From assembly GCF_001644025.1 (NCBI RefSeq), contig NZ_LUUK01000177.1, positions 101,172 through 165,171 of the forward strand: DNA of 64,000 nt, given 5' to 3'. The translations under genes were made by a program, and so were the position numbers. The DNA comes from Methylomonas koyamae. Its GTDB lineage: Bacteria > Pseudomonadota > Gammaproteobacteria > Methylococcales > Methylomonadaceae. Under the pieces are notes generated by a model. The model saw nothing but the letters and a program-made list of their open reading frames with translations. It was not told the DNA's origin and made no database searches. Positions 16,201 through 25,210 of this stretch are shown piece after piece. Every line of letters starts with the position of its first letter. Position 1 is the first letter of the stretch.

Positions 16201-17490
16201 TTAAATGAAACTTTCAAATTGCACCCGTTCATCGGCCATACCGAGCTGGCGGGCGGTTTGGCGTACGCTGTCGATCAGGCGGGTTGGGCCACAGACATAG
16301 ATGACGGTATCGGCCGTTGCCTTACCCAGTAAGCCTGGAACGTCCAACCGGGTCGGGTTTGGCGCTCGGCTGAAATAAAACCGGCAATGCTCGGGAAACT
16401 GCCGTTGGAATTCTTTGATAAAAGCCATTTCCTGCGGCGCACGCCCAGTGTAATGCAGTTGAAATGCCGTACCCCGTGCGGCCAAGGTTTCGGCCATGGC
16501 TTTGATGGGGGTGATGCCGATGCCGCCGGCGATCAATAGCGCCGGGCGCTCGTCTTCGTGCAGCGGGAAATAATTGTCCGGCCCATCGACGTTGAGGCGG
16601 GCGCCGATCTGCCAGCCGCCGTGCAATGCCAATGATCCGCCTTCGCCGTTCTCCACTCGCAGCACCGCTATGCGGTAGCAATCCTGATTGTCCGGTGCGT
16701 CGGTCAGTGAATAAGTACGGCTGGTGATCGTGCCGTCGGGCAGCGCGATCGGCACGCGCAAATGTGCGCCGGCTTGGTAAGTGGGCAACCGTTCGCCGTC
16801 GGCATGGCGCAATTCGTAAGCGCGAATCCGTGGCGTCAATTGCCGGATCCCTCCGATGGTCAAGGGCAACACACCATTTCCCAAAGCTACGGGTGTTTGC
16901 GGTGCTACCGGGGCAGTTTGTTGCTGCTGCCGAGATTGGGCCAATAGCGCTTCGACTTCGTGTTGGCTGTAGCGCGACGTGATGTACTTGGGACAATTCC
17001 AGTCGAAGGCTTCGACCCGAATGACGATGCCACGCTCGACTGGGGCGCGAAAGTCGGGCAACTCCAGCTTGGCCAGCAGTTCCGGTTCACTACGTTCGTT
17101 CACCACCCGCGCCCGGCCCCAGATTTTCAAGCGTTGTCGGCCTGGATAGTCCATCAACAGTAAGCTGATCCGGTCGTCGCCGCGTAAATTGCCGACCGAA
17201 AGGTATTGGCGGTTGCCGCTAAAATCGGCGTATCCGATAGTTTGTTCATCCAACACTTTCAAGAATCCCGCCGGCCCGCCGCGATGCTGCACATAGGGCC
17301 AACCGGATTGGCTCACGGTGGCTTGATAAAAGCTGTCGCGTTCGGCGATGAAGGCTTGCTCGAACTCACTCAGCGCGACTGTTTCGATATCGCCGAGTTC
17401 GGCCGCCCGGTAAGCCGTGCGACTACCCATTTCGGCTTGTACCGCTTGGACGTCGGGGGTGAAGCTGATCTTGGCAAACGCACGGGCCAT
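16201..17490 (-). CDS. pyridoxamine 5'-phosphate oxidase-like / ferredoxin reductase-like fusion
   Basis: A 429-residue fusion. Residues about 40-200 form a flavin-binding split barrel of the pyridoxamine-phosphate-oxidase type (FYQATVSQSGWPYVQHRGGPAGFLKVLDEQTIGYADFSGNRQY, LKIWGRARVV). Residues about 215-429 are an FAD/NAD(P)H reductase module: RTYSLTDAP for FAD, LLIAGGIGITPIKAMAETL for NAD(P)H, YVCGPTRLIDSVRQTA. No C-terminal plant-type 2Fe-2S domain follows: the protein ends at ERVQFESFI. The two flavin modules probably pass electrons internally; the acceptor is unknown. The ATG at 17490 gives a normal family N-terminus; the frame is open 48 bp further upstream. Confidence 0.85.
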   Translation of the reverse strand: MARAFAKISFTPDVQAVQAEMGSRTAYRAAELGDIETVALSEFEQAFIAERDSFYQATVSQSGWPYVQHRGGPAGFLKVLDEQTIGYADFSGNRQYLSVGNLRGDDRISLLLMDYPGRQRLKIWGRARVVNERSEPELLAKLELPDFRAPVERGIVIRVEAFDWNCPKYITSRYSQHEVEALLAQSRQQQQTAPVAPQTPVALGNGVLPLTIGGIRQLTPRIRAYELRHADGERLPTYQAGAHLRVPIALPDGTITSRTYSLTDAPDNQDCYRIAVLRVENGEGGSLALHGGWQIGARLNVDGPDNYFPLHEDERPALLIAGGIGITPIKAMAETLAARGTAFQLHYTGRAPQEMAFIKEFQRQFPEHCRFYFSRAPNPTRLDVPGLLGKATADTVIYVCGPTRLIDSVRQTARQLGMADERVQFESFI

Positions 17491-17637
17491 GGTCTTTACT
17501 CCGGACGGGGTGAAATGTTGACGGCTACTCTGGCACAATCATCCATCGTATTGAATAGTCATTATTGGTAATACCTTATTCCATTTAGCAGAATAAACCG
17601 GGCCAAACGCTATCCTTGCACTTTGCCCGGTTAGGAT

Positions 17638-18183
17638 TTAGGCGGCTTGTTTTAACGCGACTTTAGGGAAATCAATGTCAACCCGGCTGGCTTTGCCCAA
17701 GATATTGGTCAGGATATTCATGCCGACATGCGTGATCACCTCGACGATGTCAGCCTCGTTAAAGCCGGCTTCATGCATAGCCTGTAATTCGGTATTGGTC
17801 ACCTCGCCTTTGTGCTCGACCAGGGCGCGGGCGAATTTGACCGCCACCGCCGCCTTGGCATCCTGGCTGGTACCGGCCCGATTGGCCTCGATTTCCGCCC
17901 CGTTCAAGCCGGCTTTGCGGCCGATGGCGGTATGGGCCGAAAGGCAGTATTCGCATTGGTTCTGTTGTGCCAGTGCCAGCGCGATGCGCTCACGGGTAGT
18001 AGCGTCCAGCGAGCCATGGTTGGCGATGTGATGCAAACCGAGGAAGGCCTTCAAGGCATCCGGCGAGTGGGCGAATACACGTAAGAAGTTAGGCACCATA
18101 CCCAGTTGGTCCTGGATGGCTTCAAACAGGGCACGTTGTTCGATGTTGGCGGTTTCGTTGCTGACGCTGGTAATACGGCTCAT
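17638..18183 (-). CDS. carboxymuconolactone decarboxylase / AhpD-like family protein
   Basis: A 181-residue all-helical protein with the AhpD redox motif CEYCLSAHTAIGRKAG (C-x2-C-x3-H) and an upstream RERIALALAQQN block. Such proteins reduce peroxides or act as disulfide relays. Divergent from and about 140 bp away from a LysR regulator gene, it is the likely first gene of the minus-strand operon 18183-15075. A second AhpD-like gene lies at 20244. Confidence 0.88.
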   Translation of the reverse strand: MSRITSVSNETANIEQRALFEAIQDQLGMVPNFLRVFAHSPDALKAFLGLHHIANHGSLDATTRERIALALAQQNQCEYCLSAHTAIGRKAGLNGAEIEANRAGTSQDAKAAVAVKFARALVEHKGEVTNTELQAMHEAGFNEADIVEVITHVGMNILTNILGKASRVDIDFPKVALKQAA

Positions 18184-18319
18184 GATATTTCTCCAAAAAA
18201 TGAAATGGGTTTTCGTTTGCCTGAATGAAATTCAACAGGCGGGTACAGTGTGATCTATTGCGAAAAAATAAAGAATACCTAAAATATTCAATTAACTATT
18301 CCGATCAGTGGAATTACAA

Positions 18320-19219
18320 GTGGACAGATTACATTTGATGAGCGTGTATGTGGCGGTGGTCGAAGCCGAAGGCTTTGCCGGCGGCGCGCGCAAATTACAC
18401 ATGTCGCCTCCGGCCGTAACGCGGGCGGTAGCTGCCTTGGAGGAGCGCCTGGGTGTTAAGTTGCTGAACCGCACCACCCGCTATGTGCGGATGACCGAGG
18501 CCGGCCAGAAGTATTACGACGACGCCAAACGTATCATTGCTTTGGCCGATGAAGCCGACGACGCGGCGCTCGGCATCAACGCCGAACCGCGCGGCCAACT
18601 CACGGTGACAGCCTCGGTATTGTTCGGGCGCTTGTTCATCATGCCGGGCATTGTCGAGTACTTACGCCGCTACCCGGTGGTGGAAGTCAATGCGTTGTTC
18701 GTCGACCGGGTGGTCAACATGTTGGAAGAAGGCGTGGATGCGGCGATTCGCATCGCCGATTTGCCCGATTCGTCGTACCGTTCGCTGCGGGTTGGTTCGG
18801 TGCGACGGGTATTGTGTGCCTCGCAGGATTATCTGGCCGAACACGGTATCCCGCAGACACCGGGCGATTTACTAAAGCACCAAATCATCCTCGCCCGCGG
18901 CCTGAATCCGAACAATGAAATGCGCTTTCAATACGATGGACAGGTACAGGCGGTCAAATTGCAACCGCTATTGAGCGTCAGCGACAACGACTCGGCGGCC
19001 AGCGCCGCCATAGCCGGATTGGGCATCACCCGTCTGCTGAATTATCAAATCGCTGAGCCGCTACGGACCGGCCAACTAAAAATCGTGCTCGGCGAATTCG
19101 AAAGCCCGCCGGTCCCTGTGCATATCCTGCACCGCGAAGGCCGTCACTCGTCTGCGAAAATCCGTTCGTTCGTCGATTTAATGGCTGAAAGGCTGCGGGC
19201 AGAATTGGCCTTGAATTGA
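18320..19219 (+). CDS. LysR family transcriptional regulator
   Basis: A protein of about 299 residues starting with a GTG; a GTG four codons upstream (18308) is also possible and neither has a strong ribosome site. MDRLHLMSVYVAVVEAEGFAGGARKLHMSPPAVTRAVAALEERLG is a canonical LysR winged helix, and a periplasmic-binding-like effector domain follows. It lies divergent to the AhpD-like gene at 18183, the usual arrangement in which a LysR protein controls the neighbouring operon. Inducer unknown. Confidence 0.92.
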   Translation: MDRLHLMSVYVAVVEAEGFAGGARKLHMSPPAVTRAVAALEERLGVKLLNRTTRYVRMTEAGQKYYDDAKRIIALADEADDAALGINAEPRGQLTVTASVLFGRLFIMPGIVEYLRRYPVVEVNALFVDRVVNMLEEGVDAAIRIADLPDSSYRSLRVGSVRRVLCASQDYLAEHGIPQTPGDLLKHQIILARGLNPNNEMRFQYDGQVQAVKLQPLLSVSDNDSAASAAIAGLGITRLLNYQIAEPLRTGQLKIVLGEFESPPVPVHILHREGRHSSAKIRSFVDLMAERLRAELALN

Positions 19220-19229
19220 CGAACGGTTG

Positions 19230-20105
19230 TTAACTTTTCCGGAACGTTCCGGGCGATACCCCAAAATGGCGTTTGAAGGCCTTGCTGAACGCCGGCACCG
19301 ACTCGTAACCGCTTCGTTCCGCTACGCGCTCCACGGTCATATTCGGCTCCATTAACCAGTGAGCAGCGATTTGCAAGCGCCATAGTGTCAGATATTCGAT
19401 GGGCGAATGGCCGATCAAGGCAGCAAATTTTTCCGACAACACCGACTTGGAAACGCCGGCCTTGGCGCAAAGTTCGCTGAGCGTCCACGCTTGCCATGGG
19501 GACTCATGGATCAGGGTCAGAGCATTGGCCAGGCGTTTGTCCTGCATGGCGGCAAACACGCCCTCGCGTACCAAATCTTGCTCGATGCAATGACGAATCG
19601 CCAATACGAACAAACTATCGCATAAGCGCTCGATGACCGATTCGCTGCCGAAACGCGGCGCCGAGGTTTCGCCAATCACCAATTCTAGCAATCGCGTCAG
19701 GATCGTTCCGGCTTGGCGTTGCCGGATCACAATTTCGGCCGGCAGCGCCTGCCATAACAGGGATTTTGGTGCGGCCAGTTGAATTTCTCCGCAGACGAAA
19801 CCCACGTCACCTTCAGCCCACGGGGCCATTCGGGTGTCGCAATCGTTATCCGGTAAATCCTCGGCGCTGTACGACAAAAAATGCCGCGCGGCATGCGGCA
19901 AAAACAGAATCAAATCGCCGGTATCCAGCGGCAATGGCTCAGGCCAGCGCGGCGAGTGGACAAAGCCGCGTCCCTTGCTGATCAAGTGAAACCAGACCGA
20001 GGTTTCCGAATTATGGTCCATCAACCAGCGCCCGCACACCCCACCGGAGTAAACCAATTTGGCGTGCAGATTCAAGCCATTGATCAACGGCGTCAAGGCA
20101 TCCAT
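19230..20105 (-). CDS. AraC family transcriptional regulator with cupin-type N-terminus
   Basis: A 291-residue regulator. The N-terminal half is a cupin_6-like sensor domain (VCGRWLMDHNSETSVWFHLISKGRGFVHSP, LPHAARHFLSY). The C-terminal half has both AraC helix-turn-helix motifs (WTLSELCAKAGVSKSVLSEKFAALIGHSPIEYL and VERVAERSGYESVPAFSKAFKRHFGVSPGTFRK). It is divergent from the AhpD-like gene at 20244, a very common pairing in which the regulator controls that gene. The effector is unknown. Confidence 0.92.
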   Translation of the reverse strand: MDALTPLINGLNLHAKLVYSGGVCGRWLMDHNSETSVWFHLISKGRGFVHSPRWPEPLPLDTGDLILFLPHAARHFLSYSAEDLPDNDCDTRMAPWAEGDVGFVCGEIQLAAPKSLLWQALPAEIVIRQRQAGTILTRLLELVIGETSAPRFGSESVIERLCDSLFVLAIRHCIEQDLVREGVFAAMQDKRLANALTLIHESPWQAWTLSELCAKAGVSKSVLSEKFAALIGHSPIEYLTLWRLQIAAHWLMEPNMTVERVAERSGYESVPAFSKAFKRHFGVSPGTFRKS

Positions 20106-20243
20106 CGTTTACTCCCGGAATATCGGACAAGCACGCCGGAAGTGCTCGCATGGGATGAAGCGGTGGTTTTTCTTAACCTATTGCCGTCGAAACGATTTTG
20201 CATCGGCAATACACCTCATGTTTTAAATTAAAGGAGAGACAGC

Positions 20244-20825
20244 ATGTCCCAATTCAAAATACATTCTATCCAGACAGCACCTGGCATTGCACAACCACTG
20301 CTGGAAGGATCATTAAAAAAATACGGCTTCGTGCCCAATTTGCACGGTGGTTTGGCAGAAGCGCCGGCGGCTCTGAAAGCCTACATCGATTTGACGGCCT
20401 TGTTCGATCAGATATCGTTTAGCCCGACCGAACGGCAAGTCATTTTGCTGGCCGTCAGCGTCGAAAATCATTGCACTTACTGTGTCGCCGCGCATTCGAT
20501 GATTGCCAAACACATGGTCAAGGCCGATCCGGCGATCGTCGAAGCCCTGCGCAACGGCAAACCGCTATCGGATGCCAAAATGGACGCTCTGGCCAGCTTT
20601 ACCCGCGCGGTGGTGAAAAACCGCGGCGCGGTTTGTGGCCAAACCCTCGACAAATTCATCACGGCAGGCTATAGCCGGGTGCAGGTATTGGAAGTGTTGC
20701 TGGGCGTGGCGTTCAAAACCTTGAGCAACTACACCAACCATATTATCGATACCCCGCTGGATACCGCATTCCAGGCCGAAGCATGGGCTGAACCGGCGCA
20801 ATCCAGCAGCGCAAAATGTGCTTAA
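20244..20825 (+). CDS. carboxymuconolactone decarboxylase / AhpD-like family protein
   Basis: A 193-residue AhpD-like protein with CTYCVAAHSMIAKH (C-x2-C-x3-H) and the preceding RQVILLAVSVENH block. A clear AGGAGAG Shine-Dalgarno precedes the start. It is transcribed away from the AraC gene and is longer than the AhpD-like gene at 17638, with little obvious identity outside the motif. It is probably a peroxidase or disulfide relay. Confidence 0.88.
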   Translation: MSQFKIHSIQTAPGIAQPLLEGSLKKYGFVPNLHGGLAEAPAALKAYIDLTALFDQISFSPTERQVILLAVSVENHCTYCVAAHSMIAKHMVKADPAIVEALRNGKPLSDAKMDALASFTRAVVKNRGAVCGQTLDKFITAGYSRVQVLEVLLGVAFKTLSNYTNHIIDTPLDTAFQAEAWAEPAQSSSAKCA

Positions 20826-20937
20826 TGGTTTAATTGCTTCACCGTAGACCAGATGCGCCAGTTCCTTGTAATTGGTGCATTTTGGCTTTTTTGTATGCGT
20901 AAACAGCGAAAGAGCGCTTTGGGGCTTACCTTTCGAG

Positions 20938-21564
20938 TTAGCCGTTTGCCAACTGTAAATGGCGCAGCCAGTCCTGATAGGTATCCACGTCCCATTGACT
21001 ATCCAGTTCGTAAACCTTCAAGTCCAAGGCGTTGGCTCGGCGGCGGGTGACCGACATAACCTGGTCATGCCCCCAGGTCATGTCGCTAAACAGTCTCGGT
21101 TTTAACTCGTTTAAGCCGATCATGACGTAACCGCCATCGTCGGCCGGTGCGATGACTGCGTCATGCTCTGCGTGTAACTTTACCAATGCTTGATATAAAT
21201 CATCGACGCTAAGACTGGGGCAGTCGCAGCCCATCAACACGGCGTGTTGGTATCGGCCCAAGGCATCATCGAAGGCGTGCTGCATGCGTTCGCCCAAATC
21301 GTCGCCCTGCTGTGACTTTAGGGTAAGCGGATAGCGGTGCGCGCAATCCTGAAAAAAGTCATGGCTGGTATCCGGTGCGCAATGCAGTTCGACCGGACAC
21401 AATGGCTGGCGAAAGGCCCGATCTAGCGTCATAGTGGTTAGCTGCCGATGGGCTTGCGCGGCTTGTTCCGCAGTCAATGCCGGTTGCAACCGGGTTTTGA
21501 CCTGACCGGGAATCGGCGCTTTGCAAAAAATCAGCAGTACGCTGTCGGCAAATGGATAAACCAT
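20938..21564 (-). CDS. TIGR04282-type transferase 1, rSAM/selenodomain-associated
   Basis: A 208-residue nucleotidyl/glycosyl-transferase-like protein: LLIFCKAPIPGQVKTRLQPALTAEQAA at the N-terminus, GDDLGERMQHAF, GCDCPSLSVDDLYQAL and ADDGGYVMIGL. This is the CofC/MobA-like fold family that NCBI named for its repeated linkage to the radical-SAM/selenodomain protein now called ArsS. ArsS is in this operon (25207-26181), which supports the assignment. It may add or transfer a sugar nucleotide during arsenosugar-type biosynthesis; no activity has been shown from the sequence. It is the last gene of the long bufA-to-transferase operon. Confidence 0.87.
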   Translation of the reverse strand: MVYPFADSVLLIFCKAPIPGQVKTRLQPALTAEQAAQAHRQLTTMTLDRAFRQPLCPVELHCAPDTSHDFFQDCAHRYPLTLKSQQGDDLGERMQHAFDDALGRYQHAVLMGCDCPSLSVDDLYQALVKLHAEHDAVIAPADDGGYVMIGLNELKPRLFSDMTWGHDQVMSVTRRRANALDLKVYELDSQWDVDTYQDWLRHLQLANG

Positions 21565-21567
21565 GGG

Positions 21568-22362
21568 TCAGCGCTTGCGCAAGGGTCGAAACGGCATGGC
21601 TAATAACTGAAAGAAAGCCAACTCTTGTCGGTCTCGGAACCCGTTCAAGCCAATAGCTATCTCGGTTTGTGGTTGCTGTGATTGATGGCAGTAGGTCTGG
21701 AACAGACGATCCCAGCACGATAAAGAGAAACCGTAGTTACTATCCGTTTCTGCCTGCCGGGCGGAATGATGAATCCGGTGCATGTCCGGCGTGACCAATA
21801 GATAACGCAGTATCCGTTCCAAAAGCGGCGGCAGGCTGACATTGCCGTGATTGAACAGCGCGCAGCCATTCAGAATGATTTCGAACGCAATCACGGCCGT
21901 CGGATCGGCGCCGAGTGCAACCACTAGCAACACTTTGTAAGCCATGGACAGCATGATCTCTAAGGGATGAAAACGCACCGCAGTGGTGGTGTCGAAATCA
22001 AGGTCGCTGTGATGCACCTGATGCAGACGCCAGAACCATTGCCAACGATGGGCCGCGACATGCTGTGCGTAAATCGCCAAATCCAATAAAAGCAGGCTGA
22101 GCGAAATGTTCAGCCAATCGGCTACGGGCAGGTTGTTGAACAGGCCAAGCTGTTGTTCCACTGCCCAGTTCGCACCCAACCAGGCCGCCGCGCCGATGCT
22201 GATGCGCATCACACCGACATTCAATGCCGCCAAACCGAGATTGATAGCCCAGCGCTGGCTGCGCGGGAGGCTCAAATGCCGGGTAGGACTTAGCGCTTCC
22301 CAAATCGCCATCAACAACAAAATGCCGATAAACACGCCAAAGCGCAGCATGACTTCCATCAT
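21568..22362 (-). CDS. sterol desaturase / fatty acid hydroxylase family membrane protein
   Basis: A 264-residue integral membrane protein with the diiron histidine motifs in order: HVAAH (about residue 105), HQVHHSD and HRIHHSA, between several transmembrane helices. The family hydroxylates or desaturates lipid chains or cleaves ether lipids. It is encoded between the two rSAM/selenodomain-associated transferases and overlaps transferase 2 by 4 bp, so it likely belongs to the same pathway. Modification of a lipid carrying the arsenic or selenium product is inference. Confidence 0.87.
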   Translation of the reverse strand: MMEVMLRFGVFIGILLLMAIWEALSPTRHLSLPRSQRWAINLGLAALNVGVMRISIGAAAWLGANWAVEQQLGLFNNLPVADWLNISLSLLLLDLAIYAQHVAAHRWQWFWRLHQVHHSDLDFDTTTAVRFHPLEIMLSMAYKVLLVVALGADPTAVIAFEIILNGCALFNHGNVSLPPLLERILRYLLVTPDMHRIHHSARQAETDSNYGFSLSCWDRLFQTYCHQSQQPQTEIAIGLNGFRDRQELAFFQLLAMPFRPLRKR

Positions 22363-23042
22363 CGTCTCCCGTAATACCGCACGGCCAGATCATCGGGATC
22401 GGCACCGAAAAAATACGCCAAGCGTAGCCACCACATCAGCAGGATGGTTTTGCATATGCCGTGTTGTTGCCAGCGTCGTGCCGAAGTCAGCACTTTGGCC
22501 TTTAAACAACAGGGTTTACCGTGTTTTTTCAGCTTGCTGCTGATGGCTATATCTTCTATCAACGCAATCGCCGGAAAGCCGCCCACCGCTGCAAATGCCG
22601 GTCGGGTCATGAACAACGCTTGGTCACCGGTGGCAATGCCATTCAGCCGCGAGCGCTGATTCATCATAAAGGCTATCAATTTGAAGATGGGCTTGGGATT
22701 GTCGAATGCCACATCGAAACGCCCCCAGTGGAAACCTTCGGTTACGGCCTGGCTGATCAAATCAATCACATTATCCGGCAATCGGGTATCGGCATGTAAA
22801 AACAGCAGAATCTCCGCATCAGCTTGCAAAGCGCCGGCATTCATTTGTATGGCCCGACCGCGAGCAGCGAGTATGATCTTATCGACCAGAGATTTCGCAA
22901 TCTCCGGGCTGTCATCATGACTGCCGCCGTCGACTAGCACAAGTTGGCAACGGTCACGAAGTACCTGCAAAGCCCGTAGTTTGCCGGCGAGATGTCCGGC
23001 TTCGTTGAGTACCGGGATGATGAGACTAATTTGGTAAGTCAT
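22359..23042 (-). CDS. TIGR04283-type glycosyltransferase 2, rSAM/selenodomain-associated
   Basis: A 227-residue GT-A fold family 2 glycosyltransferase. ISLIIPVLNEAGHLAG opens the nucleotide-binding domain; LVDGGSHDDSPEIA and LLFLHADTRLP (the DxD-like region) follow, then IATGDQALFMTRPAF and GGFPAIALIEDIA. The family is named transferase 2 associated with rSAM/selenodomain proteins. The start at 23042 (MTYQISLI) is chosen over a longer frame that runs into the previous gene. It lies 17 bp after the flavoprotein fusion gene and overlaps the hydroxylase gene. Confidence 0.88.
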   Translation of the reverse strand: MTYQISLIIPVLNEAGHLAGKLRALQVLRDRCQLVLVDGGSHDDSPEIAKSLVDKIILAARGRAIQMNAGALQADAEILLFLHADTRLPDNVIDLISQAVTEGFHWGRFDVAFDNPKPIFKLIAFMMNQRSRLNGIATGDQALFMTRPAFAAVGGFPAIALIEDIAISSKLKKHGKPCCLKAKVLTSARRWQQHGICKTILLMWWLRLAYFFGADPDDLAVRYYGRR

Positions 23043-23059
23043 GTTTTGAAACTTATCTC

Positions 23060-25210
23060 TCAAGCGTTGCGCCGCCAAGCGTGATAACGGCCCAGCCATT
23101 CCAGTACGCGCTGGGGCGCGTGATTGCGCTTCCAGACACCCGCTACATATTTATTGGCTTCAGCCAGGGTGGGATAGATGTGAATGGTGCCGAGGATTTT
23201 ATTCAAGCCGATACCGTGTTTCATCGCCAGCACGAACTCGGCGATTAAGTCGCCGGCATGTTCGCCGGCAATGGTGACGCCCAGAATTTTATCCTTGCCG
23301 GGCACGGTCAGCACTTTGACGAAACCGTGTGCCTCGCCGTCGGCAATTGCCCGGTCCAGGTCGTCGATGCCGTAGGTAGAGACTTCGTAAGCGATATTCT
23401 GGGCTTGCGCATCCTGTTCGTTGAGGCCTACGCGGGCCACTTCCGGGTCGGTGAAGGTCGACCAGGGAATCACTGAATAATCGGTACGGAATTTCTTGAA
23501 CTGGCCGAACAAGGCGTTGACCGCCGCATACCAGGCCTGATGCGCGGCGGTGTGGGTAAACTGATAAGGGCCGGCCACGTCGCCCACGGCGAAAATGTTG
23601 GGGTAATTGGTTTGCTGAAATGGGTTGGTGTCCAGCGTGATGCGCGGCGACAAGGCAATGCCCAATTCCTCGACACCGTAGCCTTTGATGTTGGCGGCGC
23701 GGCCGATGGCCACCAGTACTTTGTCGAAGGCAATTTTGACCGTTTGCCCGTCGTGCTCGGCCAACAAAACCTTTTCGCCGTTTTCGACGATGAATGCCTT
23801 GGCGGTATGGTTGACTCGCACGTCCACGCCTTCCCGACGAAACCGCGCTTGTACCAGCCCGGATACCTCACTATCTTCCCGCGCCATGATACGCGGCGCC
23901 ATTTCCACCTGCGTGACCTGGCTGCCCAGGCGGGCGAAGGTTTGCGTCAATTCGCAACCGATCGGCCCGCCGCCCAGTACCAGCAAGCGTTTGGGCTGTT
24001 CGCGCATCTGCCAGACGCTGTCCGAGGTCAGATAGTCGATTTGCTCGATGCCGGGAATCGGTGGCACGAACGGCTGAGCGCCTGCGGCAATCACGATCGA
24101 TCGCGTGGACAGCGTTTTGACGCCATATTCCGTACTAACTTCGACTTCCCAAGGCGAAACGATTCTGGCGCTGCCCTGGATCACCTCGACGCCCAGTTCC
24201 GTGTAACGCTCCACCGAATCGTGTGGTTCAACCGTTTTGATCACTCGCTGCACCCGTTCCATCACCTCGGCAAAATCGAAATCGGCGGACGCTTTGGCAA
24301 TGCCGAATTCCGGCGCGCGTTGGATGTGCGATAGAAGCTTGGCCGAGCGAATCAAGGCCTTGGACGGCACGCAGCCGGTGTTCAGGCAATCACCGCCCAT
24401 CTTGTGCTTTTCGATCAACGTGACTTTGGCTTTCACGGCGGCGGCGATATAGGCACTCACCAGACCGCCGGCGCCGGCGCCGATCACGATCAGGTTGTTG
24501 TCGAACTGCTTTGGTTTGCGCCAACCCTTATAAACCTTGCGGCCTTGCATGAACGCCAACAGTTTTTTGGCCAACAGCGGAAATACCCCCAGCAAAGCAA
24601 ACGAAGCCAGCAGCCCCGGCGACAATATCCCGGACAGTGAATCGATTTTGCCGAGTTGGGTGCCGGCATTGACATACACCACGGTGCCGGCCAGCATGCC
24701 GATTTGGCTGATCCAATAGAAGGTCCAGGTTTTCATCGGCGTCAATCCCATGGCCAGATTGATTATGAAAAACGGAAACAACGGTACCAAGCGCAGGGTA
24801 AACAGATAATAGGCGCCATCGCGCTGCAGACCGGCTTCGATGGCCTGTAATCGCTGGCCGAACCGCGCTCTGACCCAATCGCGCAGTAAAAACCGCGCGG
24901 CCAAAAAAGCCAGCGTCGCGCCGATGCTGGAGGCGAACGACACCAACAATGTGCTCCAGAACAAGCCGAAAACCGCCCCGCCCGCCAAGGTCAGTACCGC
25001 CGCGCCCGGTAGCGACAAGCCAGTCACCGCGATGTATAGCAAGCCGTACAAGGTATAAGCCAGCAGCGGCTGGTTTTGCCGATACTGCTCGATGGCGGCT
25101 TGCTGGGCCTTGAGGCTTTCCAGCGTCAGCAGGTGATGCAGGTCCAGGCTAAAAAACAGGGTAATGCAAAGTGCTAGAGTCGCACCTAAAACCAGCTTAC
25201 CGCTTTTCAT
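23060..25210 (-). CDS. TVP38/TMEM64 membrane domain fused to a mercuric-reductase-like FAD oxidoreductase
   Basis: A 716-residue fusion. Residues 1-230 are a TVP38/DedA-like membrane domain (YGLLYIAVTGLSLPGAAVLTLAGGAVFG). From residue 240 on it is a group I pyridine-nucleotide-disulfide oxidoreductase: IVIGAGAGGLVSAY, redox pair C275 and C280 in GGDCLNTGCVPSK, NAD site LLVLGGGPIGCEL, FAD site NIFAVGDVAG and the C-terminal dimer domain. It lacks the N-terminal metal-binding domain and C-terminal vicinal cysteines of true MerA. The ATG at 25210 overlaps the ArsS stop (ATGA); the longer upstream frame only crosses arsS. It may couple transport with reduction of a metalloid or disulfide substrate. 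Confidence 0.9.
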   Translation of the reverse strand: MKSGKLVLGATLALCITLFFSLDLHHLLTLESLKAQQAAIEQYRQNQPLLAYTLYGLLYIAVTGLSLPGAAVLTLAGGAVFGLFWSTLLVSFASSIGATLAFLAARFLLRDWVRARFGQRLQAIEAGLQRDGAYYLFTLRLVPLFPFFIINLAMGLTPMKTWTFYWISQIGMLAGTVVYVNAGTQLGKIDSLSGILSPGLLASFALLGVFPLLAKKLLAFMQGRKVYKGWRKPKQFDNNLIVIGAGAGGLVSAYIAAAVKAKVTLIEKHKMGGDCLNTGCVPSKALIRSAKLLSHIQRAPEFGIAKASADFDFAEVMERVQRVIKTVEPHDSVERYTELGVEVIQGSARIVSPWEVEVSTEYGVKTLSTRSIVIAAGAQPFVPPIPGIEQIDYLTSDSVWQMREQPKRLLVLGGGPIGCELTQTFARLGSQVTQVEMAPRIMAREDSEVSGLVQARFRREGVDVRVNHTAKAFIVENGEKVLLAEHDGQTVKIAFDKVLVAIGRAANIKGYGVEELGIALSPRITLDTNPFQQTNYPNIFAVGDVAGPYQFTHTAAHQAWYAAVNALFGQFKKFRTDYSVIPWSTFTDPEVARVGLNEQDAQAQNIAYEVSTYGIDDLDRAIADGEAHGFVKVLTVPGKDKILGVTIAGEHAGDLIAEFVLAMKHGIGLNKILGTIHIYPTLAEANKYVAGVWKRNHAPQRVLEWLGRYHAWRRNA

